From assembly GCF_029203305.1 (NCBI RefSeq), contig NC_089462.1:248001-312000 (forward strand): a stretch of DNA of 64,000 nucleotides. The letters are read 5' to 3'. The position numbers were made by a program, and so were the translations under genes. Numbering within the stretch: position 1 is the stretch's first letter; every line of letters starts with the position of its first letter. Source of the DNA: Yamadazyma tenuis. Its lineage: Eukaryota; Ascomycota; Pichiomycetes; Serinales; Debaryomycetaceae. Shown here piece after piece: positions 9,937-18,472 of the stretch. The notes under the pieces were generated by a model. That model made no database searches, was not told the origin of the DNA, and saw nothing but the letters and a program-made list of their open reading frames with translations.

Positions 9937-10271
9937 GGTAATTATCTCCTTTTTGCTATTCTGGGGGTCACGACTTTTACGACAATAATTTCAAAACCAA
10001 TGAAGCCTTAGAAATTCGGAACTTGAATGGATGTTGGGTTTATAGTCCTTTATGGGTAGTCAAGGATGTATCGGAACTGATGGTTGAAAAGTATCCGAGT
10101 CTGAGCAGTGCAAGGTGGTGCTTCGTTTTGAATTTTCGAGCACCTCACGGTTTCGCGGTTTCGCGTCGGCTAGTGAGCAGAACAGGAATGGCACCAACTA
10201 GCTGGTTGGGGTATCAGAATATAGCAGTTGTTACGGTCGCATGATCTATTAGCTATACAGGCATATTACGT
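9937..10271. other. SEC4 upstream region / FRS1 3' flank
   Basis: 335 bp between the SEC4 start and the FRS1 stop. No credible ORF. It contains the SEC4 promoter; no recognised element beyond short T-rich tracts. Confidence 0.5.
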
Positions 10272-12041
10272 CTACAAGAACGCCTCAACATTGATTTCCA
10301 CACTCGAGGCCGCATATGGGATTTCAAACGATTTCATCACTTCCGGGTGCAACACCCCAAGAGAACCAATCACCTGCTCCTTGGCGTCAGGACCAGCTCT
10401 GAAGTAGATTTTGGCACCTCTTCCGGGGAAAAAGGTAGGGTTTTCACTGTCCTCTTCTATCCAGTAGCCTCTACCGGTATTCTCCTTTGGAAACTCAATC
10501 CAGTTGGCTCTTAAAGTCTGCATCAACTTACCCAACAATCCCTGGACGTACTCAAAGCCAGACGTCTTACCAGCGATGATGGCGGCCCAGTTCCGCTGGT
10601 TGATGGCTCTTCTCTCGGTAGCATCGTTCTTCAACACAATGTCACCACACTCGAAAACCTTGATGGGTAATGAGTGTTTTCTGTTTTCCTTGATGGTCTT
10701 CAATAACCCAGGTAACAAGGTAGTTCTGACAACCTGGTACTCAAAGGTCTTGGGGTTCTCCAACTTGACGGCTTTTGTTTCGTCATCCTTAACTCTTAAG
10801 AACTTGAAGTTTTCGTCGTGCGAACACAACGTCAACGCCATGATTTCGGAGTATCCTGCTTGAGCCGATGCAACTCTACAGATATCGGCTATTTTGTTGA
10901 CAGGCAAGGCAGAAGCCACCAAACTCTCACTCTTGGGTTTGGTTTTTTTGATATTGTTGAATCCAAACCCAATGGCTGCATCTTCCATGATGTCGCACTG
11001 GTGCAAGATGTCGGATCTGGTGATGGGGATGGAAACCTCCAACAATTTGGAGTCTGAAGTCGATACCTCGGCCTCCAACTCCATTTTCTTCAATAACTTG
11101 GCGATGTCGGCTCCCAGCAAATCCAAGGCCAAACACGAGTTGATATAGGAGATTTCGGCATGGGCTTTTCTTGGAGTCACACTGGGGCATAACCGCAGTT
11201 GGCCATTGTGTTCGGAAATGATTTCCACCGGCTCGATTTCAAACTTCTCAGCACAGTGGGCAGAGAACATCGCCACCATGATCTGTACCACGATCTCGGT
11301 TTTGGTGCGGTCAGTACCTGTCACATCAATGAACACATTGGTGGTGTCCTTGGTGATCTTGGAGTGGTTGGAGTTGATGATGGGAGGCATCGAGCAAACA
11401 GTCCGGTTGGAATCCAACACCACGGGATAGACAGGGGACTCTCTGATGATGTGTAAATACTTGGATAAGTGCTTGTCCTTTTCGTAGAATTCCATGAGGC
11501 CAGGTCCATCCATAACCTGGGTCTGATTCAAAGGAGCAAATTTGACGTCTTGAGGTTTCAATGCTTCATAGGTGAAAGGGCCTTGGATGGTGTCCAAATC
11601 ATGAGTTCCGATGGCCACCAACGTTCTGTTACGACACAAGTTCGTGTGCAACTTGTCCTGCAACGCTATGAACGAGTCATAAGTTCTCTGGTCGAACTTA
11701 ATATTTCTCAAGATGGCCGCTGCCGCATAAGGACGAACTTCTTCCACCGACTTGTGGATGGTTAATTTGGTGGTTGGCTTGCTCAACTTGTAGGTAGGAG
11801 GGAGTTGTCTGCCCAAGAAGACGTTCAAGGCCTGGGCAATCCCTTCGAAACATAACATATCATATCTGTTGGCGGGCACCTCAATCTTCAACTGGGGTCT
11901 CTCGCCCGCGGTGCAGTCCTCGGTGGTGTCTTCGTCCAACTCGATCCCGAAGTCGAAGCACAACTCATCAAACTCCTGGGTGGTGTATGACCTACCTAAG
12001 TACTCATATAAGTCCTGTTTATCCACTGAAATAGTAGGCAT
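10272..12041 (-). CDS. FRS1: Cytosolic phenylalanyl-tRNA synthetase beta subunit
   Basis: 589 aa, about the length of yeast Frs1. The N-terminus ([21 protein letters not shown]) and [18 protein letters not shown] are characteristic of the eukaryotic/archaeal beta subunit. The B3/B4 module is in the middle, then B5 with [22 protein letters not shown], then the catalytic-like core domain. It pairs with the alpha subunit (Frs2, not in this window) as an alpha2-beta2 enzyme that charges tRNA-Phe. A GAAAATTTTC element lies 38 bp upstream of the start. Confidence 0.95.
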   Translation of the reverse strand: MPTISVDKQDLYEYLGRSYTTQEFDELCFDFGIELDEDTTEDCTAGERPQLKIEVPANRYDMLCFEGIAQALNVFLGRQLPPTYKLSKPTTKLTIHKSVEEVRPYAAAAILRNIKFDQRTYDSFIALQDKLHTNLCRNRTLVAIGTHDLDTIQGPFTYEALKPQDVKFAPLNQTQVMDGPGLMEFYEKDKHLSKYLHIIRESPVYPVVLDSNRTVCSMPPIINSNHSKITKDTTNVFIDVTGTDRTKTEIVVQIMVAMFSAHCAEKFEIEPVEIISEHNGQLRLCPSVTPRKAHAEISYINSCLALDLLGADIAKLLKKMELEAEVSTSDSKLLEVSIPITRSDILHQCDIMEDAAIGFGFNNIKKTKPKSESLVASALPVNKIADICRVASAQAGYSEIMALTLCSHDENFKFLRVKDDETKAVKLENPKTFEYQVVRTTLLPGLLKTIKENRKHSLPIKVFECGDIVLKNDATERRAINQRNWAAIIAGKTSGFEYVQGLLGKLMQTLRANWIEFPKENTGRGYWIEEDSENPTFFPGRGAKIYFRAGPDAKEQVIGSLGVLHPEVMKSFEIPYAASSVEINVEAFL

Positions 12042-12354
12042 GGCTGGGGCGTTGGATTGTGAGTCTTGAAACTTTGAGGAAAATTTTCGCGGGTTGTGGG
12101 TGGAGAGTTACGCGTGCCATGGTACATCTGGGCATGGCTGCAACTCGCAGCATATACTAGAGAATAGAGCTGTCCCAGCCTCTGCAATATTGAACGATGT
12201 GTACTTTTGACTTCATATTCCTGGGCGATGCTTTTGTGTCTGATGTTATGTATCAGACACAAAAAATTACAGAAATCGCAAAAGTCATATAAATGAGGTA
12301 CGTGAAAACATTCACTTTATTATCGTTAAATGCAAATGTATATTTGTGGTAGAA
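12042..12354. other. FRS1 upstream region / 3' flank of the DUF726 gene
   Basis: 313 bp. It holds GAAAATTTTC at 12079-12088 followed by CGCGG, and an ACGCGT hexamer near 12109, upstream of FRS1. No gene seen. Confidence 0.5.
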
Positions 12355-15270
12355 TTATGCTTTGTCCAAAGAAGATTCCAGTGGTTTCAGCAACATGTCG
12401 GAGGCTTTATGCTTGAGCTGCGTGGACTTTTGGGCTACAGTTTCAGAGATACTGGTGAGTACCGGCTTCTGCTCCGGCTTCAGCTCCAACTTCAGCTCCA
12501 GCACTGGCTTGGTGATAGGAACTTCCTGAGGGAGTTGCAGTTTATCAGGAATGGAAAGATGTTCGATTTCCTTTGCCTCCTTCAAGAGTGAGCCCACATC
12601 AAAAATGGGTGTAGGGTTTTCTTGCTCAATATACTCTTCTCCAGTGGTATCTGAAGATTCACCAATATCACTCCACCAGTTGTTTTGACGTCTTGAAAAA
12701 AACTTCTTCCATCCCTTCTTCTCCGTTTGTTCCTTTTGCTCATCCTCGATCTCCTTCTTCATCTTGGCCCGGGCCTCGTCGAACTCGTGAATCAACTGCC
12801 GTTGACGTTCTCCTTCCTCATTATCTGGTTCTTCGATTTCGGCAAACTCCTCGTCAAGAACTTCCCATTGAAGCTCCTGTAGAATCTTGGGAATGGCCTT
12901 TCTGTACGCCATATGACCCTCCACAAACTCGGTCACATCGATGTTCTCTATTCCGTACGAGTCGTTGATGGGTGCAATTCCTGCCACCGACGCCAATCCT
13001 CCTCCAGTTGCTCTGAATAAGTACCCAAGAACCCAGTCTTTGCGCGAGTAGCCATTGATGAATTTCCCGCTCACGACAGATCTGGCGAGTCCAAGCTGGT
13101 CTTTATTGATAGTGATAGGGGTCCCTAAGATTATGACGTTTTCCACCAACCCAAAACACCCTTTTTGTGCCAATTCCACCAAGCACGAGTAAATCACCCG
13201 AGACCCCAACGAGAATCCTACGAGTGTCATGGGCCGTACGCCAAGATTCCCCGACACTAAAGTATCGGCCAAGATCTTGCCTGCCTTCCAGGCCCTGTCC
13301 AACGAAACGTTCCATGGGTTATCAACAAGATAAGAAAGTTTGGATAAAGCCACGGGAATTTGAATGGCTGCCATCAACGACGTCAAAATCGTGGCCCCTA
13401 GGATCTGCTGGATGGAGCTTGTCAACGCTTCAGAGGCCAAAATCAGAATGGTTTGACCCATGGATTTCAACATCTCTGGTTCCCAAAGCACCGAAAACAA
13501 ATCTCCCATTACAGGGTCGACAGTGGAGAATGGTAACCGTACGTCATCGGATTTACCAGTCATCCACCCACTGACGGTGATGATGAGGTTAGATCGCTTG
13601 TTATTGTGTAAAGGCTTCAATTCAAACGTTTCCACATCTCCTGCACGTCTCATACCAGCTTTGGAACCAACTTTCGCACCAAGCATAACTCCTCCCGTGG
13701 TAATGATGGTGGTACCTCCCACACCAGCAAGGAACCCACTGGTACCCCCGATTCCTACGGTGGTCAACCCGGCAGCCAAACCAGCACCTATAACCGGAGC
13801 GAGGAGCCCGGCAGAAAGGCCAATGGCCAAAGTACCTCCAACGGTAGCTAGTCCAATATATGCCATTCTTCTGCCCTTGTTCCGCTTTATATACTTCTGG
13901 ATGATTTGTTTGTCATTGAGCTTATCTTCTTTGTCTTCCAATGATTTGTCCTTTGTCTCGAGCTCCAAGCTATTTAGAAGCCTACGCTCAAACTGGAACA
14001 CTTCTATTTTTTCAATTGCCAATTCATTGGCAAACCGCATGAGCAACGCTCGACTGCGACTATCATAGTACCCATCACTCAAAAGAAGTAGAAACAAGTC
14101 ACACACGAGCACCCAGTCAAGGCTCAACGGTCCCGGCTTCCTATCGTCTTCTTTGACCAAACTGGACGTCAAGTCCAGTACATTGACTCCATGGATGCTT
14201 AAATTCTCAATCATCTTCTGCTCGTCCTCATTAACATTCAAATGGGAGTACACCTTTCCAGAGATATACATGGACCAGTTGGCAAAGTTCTTCTGGCTGG
14301 CACTCAACTGACGGGCAACTTTGGATGTGGTGGACTGCTTGATACCTGCTAATTCAGCTGCCATATCCACCATTATGAGTTTGACTATACCCACATATGA
14401 GAACTTCTGTCCCTCGTTGAGCATTTCTCGGGTGGACTGCAACGCATCGGCCGTCTCCATTGTTTCGACCTCGTCATAGAGAATATCATCATCGGAATCT
14501 TCGTTGTTATCCTCGTGCCGGTACTTGGCCACCTCCTGCTTGTCTGTGTCTTTTGTAACAAACAAAAAGTCGGTTTTCTTATCCATTTCGGCATACTTAG
14601 CCACTTGCTCTGCCGTGTCAATACGTGTGTAGCCACCATTGACGTTTTTGGGGTCAAATCGATCGTGGTCTCTGCCAGATGAGAATTCCAAGTTTCCCTT
14701 CTCGTCATAGTAGTCTTGTTCTGTGACTGTTTTCATGGTCTTCCACGTTGCCATATCGTCCGCAAAAAAGTCGAAGTCAGCGTCTTTAGCGTCTTTACTG
14801 CCTAGTCGTTCGGTCTCCAGCCTTTCATTTATGGGCAATTGGGGCGTTACTCCGGGATTTCGAAGAGAGGCTCTGATGCCATGATCTTTAGGAAACCGTT
14901 TTCCCAAATCAAACTCGATAAATGACGACGACGTATCGTCATGGGTCGCATTGGTGGCGAGGGACCCGCCGGTGGCATCAGCTTCGTCGTCAGACGAGAG
15001 TTGTGTGGGTTGTGACCAGTTGTCTGTTGGTAACGACGGCAATTGGGATATACCTAAACGAGACCCATAAGCGGGCCTTTCGTGGGTAACGGACTGGGAA
15101 AGTGAAGATGTAGAACGGTTCCGGTTGTATGTCTCATTGGGATGTTGCATAGTGACCAGAGGATTCCAGGGCATACAAACTGTGATATGCCAGAGGGTTG
15201 CTGTAATATGCCAAATCGCGCATTCAGGATTAGAGAAAACCTCACAAGACAACAGAGGAAAACACGCCAT
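12355..15270 (-). CDS. MIL1: DUF726 alpha/beta-hydrolase-like membrane protein (Mil1/YFL034W family)
   Basis: 971 aa from the first ATG (15270). In-frame ATGs at 15174 and 15150 give more family-like starts (MQHPNETYNRN) and the first 32-40 residues look untranslated, so 15150 (931 aa) is a serious alternative. An acidic, disordered N-terminal third is followed by a Gly/Ala-rich hydrophobic stretch (about residues 475-550) that can insert in membranes. Then comes the hydrolase-like domain with nucleophile elbow GFSLGSRV and ENVIILGTP. The charged tail is coiled. Saccharomyces Mil1 binds the AP-1 mu-like adaptin Apm2 and helps recruit it. The enzymatic substrate is unknown. Confidence 0.8.
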   Translation of the reverse strand: MACFPLLSCEVFSNPECAIWHITATLWHITVCMPWNPLVTMQHPNETYNRNRSTSSLSQSVTHERPAYGSRLGISQLPSLPTDNWSQPTQLSSDDEADATGGSLATNATHDDTSSSFIEFDLGKRFPKDHGIRASLRNPGVTPQLPINERLETERLGSKDAKDADFDFFADDMATWKTMKTVTEQDYYDEKGNLEFSSGRDHDRFDPKNVNGGYTRIDTAEQVAKYAEMDKKTDFLFVTKDTDKQEVAKYRHEDNNEDSDDDILYDEVETMETADALQSTREMLNEGQKFSYVGIVKLIMVDMAAELAGIKQSTTSKVARQLSASQKNFANWSMYISGKVYSHLNVNEDEQKMIENLSIHGVNVLDLTSSLVKEDDRKPGPLSLDWVLVCDLFLLLLSDGYYDSRSRALLMRFANELAIEKIEVFQFERRLLNSLELETKDKSLEDKEDKLNDKQIIQKYIKRNKGRRMAYIGLATVGGTLAIGLSAGLLAPVIGAGLAAGLTTVGIGGTSGFLAGVGGTTIITTGGVMLGAKVGSKAGMRRAGDVETFELKPLHNNKRSNLIITVSGWMTGKSDDVRLPFSTVDPVMGDLFSVLWEPEMLKSMGQTILILASEALTSSIQQILGATILTSLMAAIQIPVALSKLSYLVDNPWNVSLDRAWKAGKILADTLVSGNLGVRPMTLVGFSLGSRVIYSCLVELAQKGCFGLVENVIILGTPITINKDQLGLARSVVSGKFINGYSRKDWVLGYLFRATGGGLASVAGIAPINDSYGIENIDVTEFVEGHMAYRKAIPKILQELQWEVLDEEFAEIEEPDNEEGERQRQLIHEFDEARAKMKKEIEDEQKEQTEKKGWKKFFSRRQNNWWSDIGESSDTTGEEYIEQENPTPIFDVGSLLKEAKEIEHLSIPDKLQLPQEVPITKPVLELKLELKPEQKPVLTSISETVAQKSTQLKHKASDMLLKPLESSLDKA

Positions 15271-15872
15271 TTACAGGGGAAAAAAGAGGTAAAACAAACA
15301 GAGAAACGAGTGTATGCAACATGGTTTTACTCAAAGCGTCGCATTAGCCAAATGGCCGTCCGCAGAGTACAGGAATATGTTGCACTGAATATGGTGACCG
15401 AGCTCAACCGCCAGGCGAGAGCTCAAGATCGATCCATTATTATACTGCCTGTCAGTGGAGCTACTCTGGTCCAAATTGAGGAAACCCACAACGTTAGAGA
15501 GGACCTGTGTCACGAGGACTTTGGTGTTCACCAACCGTGGCATTCGTCCGCTCAAACCTTCTCGTTGAGAAAGGACCGGTTGAAACCACAGCCGTCACGA
15601 TGAGCCTAAATTCCTCCACAGGCGCCCCAAATGATGAACCTTGCTTCACGAGCACCGATCTGCCACAGAAAACGCCTACAGGTCGTTGGCAGCAACTCCC
15701 GAAGAAGTTTAGCTGTCAATTTCCTGAGGTTCTTCCGTGACACAGGCAGATGCTGTGGAAAAAAAGTGCGGTGGGCATCGCGCGGGCTTTATATGAGAGA
15801 ATTGGATGGGTGCACGCCCTCCTCCGACGGTGCGAATCCTAGTGGAGGGTGCGATGCTCATCTTCAACAGCG
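15271..15872. other. Divergent intergenic region of about 600 bp
   Basis: Lies between the DUF726 gene and the BMT6-like gene. Short open frames exist (plus 15142-15603, minus 15331-15555) but I recognise nothing in them. A hairpin-prone GC-rich stretch (15775-15858) sits directly upstream of the BMT6-like ATG. Confidence 0.45.
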
Positions 15873-16802
15873 ATGAGCAGCAGAAGTAAACGCAGTGGGC
15901 GGTCGTCCGAGAACGATTCGATCCCATTTGAAGGCGAGCACAGTTTAGGGGCCCTCGCCATAGTCGACTTGTTTTCACAGAGTTTCCAGCGCATACTTGA
16001 CTCGCCTGATCTTCCAGAATTCATCCAGGTGGTCAAGGGCCTGTTGTACGAAAGACAGTTTCTTGAGGCATTTGACGACGACAATAAGCGGTTCGCGTAC
16101 GCAGCGCGATGGACGCCGGCCCGATCATTAGCATATGCCTCACTTTTCTCGAGCTTGGAGCCGGTGAAGGGTCTTTTTGAAGATCCAGATAGTACCACCT
16201 CAGTGCTCTGTGTGGGAGGAGGAGCAGGCGGTGAGTTGGTGGGGTTGGCATCGGTTTTCTGTCGCTTGAAGGAGCACAACTCGACGTCGACATCCAACTT
16301 AGTGGTTAAAATCGTCGATATCGCCGATTGGAGCGCTATTGTGACGAATGTAACCAAGTACATGCAGCAGAATTGGTTGTATAAACCCGAGAAATTAACC
16401 ACTCAGTTCATTCACAAAGACATCCTCGGAAACGGGTTTTCCGCCTACGGTGACTTGGATTTGATCACGTTGATGTTCACCACCAACGAGCTCTTTTCAG
16501 AAAAACGGGCTGAAACTATAAGGTTTTTGCAGACTTTAAACCGGCTGTGCAAACAGGGTGCACACTTGTTAATAGCCGAAAGTGCCGGGTCATATTCGCA
16601 TATAACGGTGGGAACCAAAAAGTTTCCCGTTCAGTTCATCATCGACACGGTTTTATTGGGCAAACAGGGCGAGGACACTGGGGCATGGGATTTGGTGGAT
16701 CAGAGTGATAGCTGCTGGTACCGCATCGATGAGAAAGAGGTGGACTATCCGATGAAGTTGGAGAACATGCGGTTTTTCTACCGGCTATATGAGAAGAAAT
16801 GA
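15873..16802 (+). CDS. BMT6: 25S rRNA (uridine-N3)-methyltransferase, Bmt6 type
   Basis: 309 aa from the ATG at 15873; an in-frame GTG eight codons earlier is not used as start. The SAM-binding motif I is VLCVGGGAGGELVGL. After it come IVDIADWSAIV and the hydrophobic strand DLDLITLMFTTNELF, then HLLIAESAGSYSHI and KFPVQFIIDTVLLG. This matches the fungal Bmt6 family, which methylates one uridine of 25S rRNA in Saccharomyces (U2843). Mature length is slightly below the Saccharomyces protein. Nucleolar action is inferred from the family. Confidence 0.78.
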   Translation: MSSRSKRSGRSSENDSIPFEGEHSLGALAIVDLFSQSFQRILDSPDLPEFIQVVKGLLYERQFLEAFDDDNKRFAYAARWTPARSLAYASLFSSLEPVKGLFEDPDSTTSVLCVGGGAGGELVGLASVFCRLKEHNSTSTSNLVVKIVDIADWSAIVTNVTKYMQQNWLYKPEKLTTQFIHKDILGNGFSAYGDLDLITLMFTTNELFSEKRAETIRFLQTLNRLCKQGAHLLIAESAGSYSHITVGTKKFPVQFIIDTVLLGKQGEDTGAWDLVDQSDSCWYRIDEKEVDYPMKLENMRFFYRLYEKK

Positions 16803-16943
16803 AGTGCGTGTGTGTGTGCGTTTGGGTATCTGTAGTTCCATAGATCTGTACTTTCCCTAAAATCTGTACTTTATCTTGAACCTTGTTTTATTGCCGAAGG
16901 GCTGCGAATCTATTTTCCAGGCGCGAAAACATACTCCCCAGCC

Positions 16944-18428
16944 ATGTCTTCTTCCTCAGAAAGACTTCTTCTTCCACAATCAGGCACCCGGTGCCGTGTT
17001 GAAAACACTGGCTTGGTGATCATTGACCAGTCGCTTCTAAACCCCGCACATTCGCTGTCTTACGCCTGTTTCCCCAGCGGTGCCAGTGGCCCTACCTCCC
17101 GCACCATTCTTTTCGAAGACATATTATGGTGTGAACAGCTCCATGAAACCACATACGCCGTCACGTACGCCACGCCTATCGGCACCAACATTGACACCAT
17201 GACCTTCACTGCCACCATTGACGACGTGCCTACTGCGTATACACCCACCCAGTCACAGGATCTCAGTGCTCACATTTTGCAACGGGCGTACGGCACAAGC
17301 ATTGTGAAGCCGTCAGTGTTGGTGCTCATCAATCCCCACGGTGGCCAGGGCAAGGCCAAGAGTATCTACACGCACCGTATCCAGCCGGTGTTGGAGGCGG
17401 CCAAGGCAGACATTACGGTGATAGAAACACTATACTCCAAGCACGCGATGGACGTGGCCCGAGAATTGGATATAGACAAATACGACATCATTGCGTGCTG
17501 CTCCGGCGACGGGATCCCGCACGAGGTTATCAACGGGTTCTACCAGCGGCCAGATAAAGGTGCTGCTGCCTTCAACAAGTTGGTGGTGACACAATTACCG
17601 TGTGGGTCTGGAAATGCGTTGACGTTGAGCACTCATGGCAGTAATCGGGCTGCCGTGGCCACCTTCCGGATGTTGAAGTCAGAGAAGACGCAGATGGATC
17701 TCATGGCTCTCACCCAACTTGACGATGATGGCCACGAGCAAACCAGTCTTTCGTTTCTCTCTCAGTGCTATGGTGCCATATCAGATAGCGACATAGGTAC
17801 TGAACACTTGCGATGGATGGGTCCTATTCGGTTCGACTTAGGGGTGGTTCAGAGGACGTTGAGCAGGGCTGTGTATCCTTGTGAAGTGTATGTCAAGTAC
17901 TTGACCACCACCAAGGATGAGTTGGTGTCGTATTTCAACCAATGCGTTGGCCAGGCTAAAGAAACGCATGTTATCACCAAAGAAACCCTTGACATAAAGG
18001 GGCCTAAGCTCACCGAGAGCCCCCCATCTGATTGGATCCAGGTGGACCAGAGTTTGACCGACAACTTGAGTATCTTCTACGTGGGAAACATGCCTATGGT
18101 TTCGTCAAACACTCAGTTTTTTCCTGCTGCTCTTCCTAATGATGGTTCAATGGACATGATCATCACTGACGCCCGTACGTCGCTTCCTAAAGCATTGCGG
18201 GCATTGTTGGCAATTGAGAAAGGAACTCACGTCGATGAGCTCTTTGTTTCTCATCACAAGGTGACTAGCTATCGATTGGTGCCCAAATTACCGGAGAATT
18301 CGAAACACTATCTCTCGGTAGATGGAGAAGACTTCCCGTTCAGAGCCTTCCAGGTAGAGGTACTTCCGAGCGTGTTGACTACGTTGACGAGTGACGGGAA
18401 CTACGTGCCCACCAGCTTCCGCAATTAG
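16944..18428 (+). CDS. LCB4: Sphingoid long-chain base kinase (Lcb4/Lcb5)
   Basis: 494 aa. The diacylglycerol-kinase-type catalytic domain starts near residue 125 with VLVLINPHGGQGKAKSIY. It contains the nucleotide-binding CCSGDGIPHEVINGF and LPCGSGNALTLS, and the substrate-region QCYGAISDSDIGTEHLRW. The C-terminal KHYLSVDGEDFPF is typical. The enzyme phosphorylates dihydrosphingosine and phytosphingosine, feeding the Dpl1 lyase and stress signalling at ER/Golgi/endosome membranes. No membrane span is seen; membrane contact is probably peripheral or by palmitoylation as in yeast. Only one copy is seen here, so Lcb4 versus Lcb5 cannot be separated. Confidence 0.9.
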   Translation: MSSSSERLLLPQSGTRCRVENTGLVIIDQSLLNPAHSLSYACFPSGASGPTSRTILFEDILWCEQLHETTYAVTYATPIGTNIDTMTFTATIDDVPTAYTPTQSQDLSAHILQRAYGTSIVKPSVLVLINPHGGQGKAKSIYTHRIQPVLEAAKADITVIETLYSKHAMDVARELDIDKYDIIACCSGDGIPHEVINGFYQRPDKGAAAFNKLVVTQLPCGSGNALTLSTHGSNRAAVATFRMLKSEKTQMDLMALTQLDDDGHEQTSLSFLSQCYGAISDSDIGTEHLRWMGPIRFDLGVVQRTLSRAVYPCEVYVKYLTTTKDELVSYFNQCVGQAKETHVITKETLDIKGPKLTESPPSDWIQVDQSLTDNLSIFYVGNMPMVSSNTQFFPAALPNDGSMDMIITDARTSLPKALRALLAIEKGTHVDELFVSHHKVTSYRLVPKLPENSKHYLSVDGEDFPFRAFQVEVLPSVLTTLTSDGNYVPTSFRN

Positions 18429-18472
18429 ACCTATTTTCTGTACCAATGAACATATTTATGCTTGGATAACCA

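Noticed and set aside
15142..15603. Plus-strand 153-codon frame and overlapping minus-strand 74-codon frame between the DUF726 and BMT6-like genes
   Set aside because: Neither resembles a known family; an idea of an Lsm-type protein on the minus strand did not hold on inspection.
15825..15837. B-box-like GGTGCGAATCC suggesting a tRNA
   Set aside because: The flanking bases cannot form the T stem (only two pairs), and no A box or cloverleaf is found upstream.
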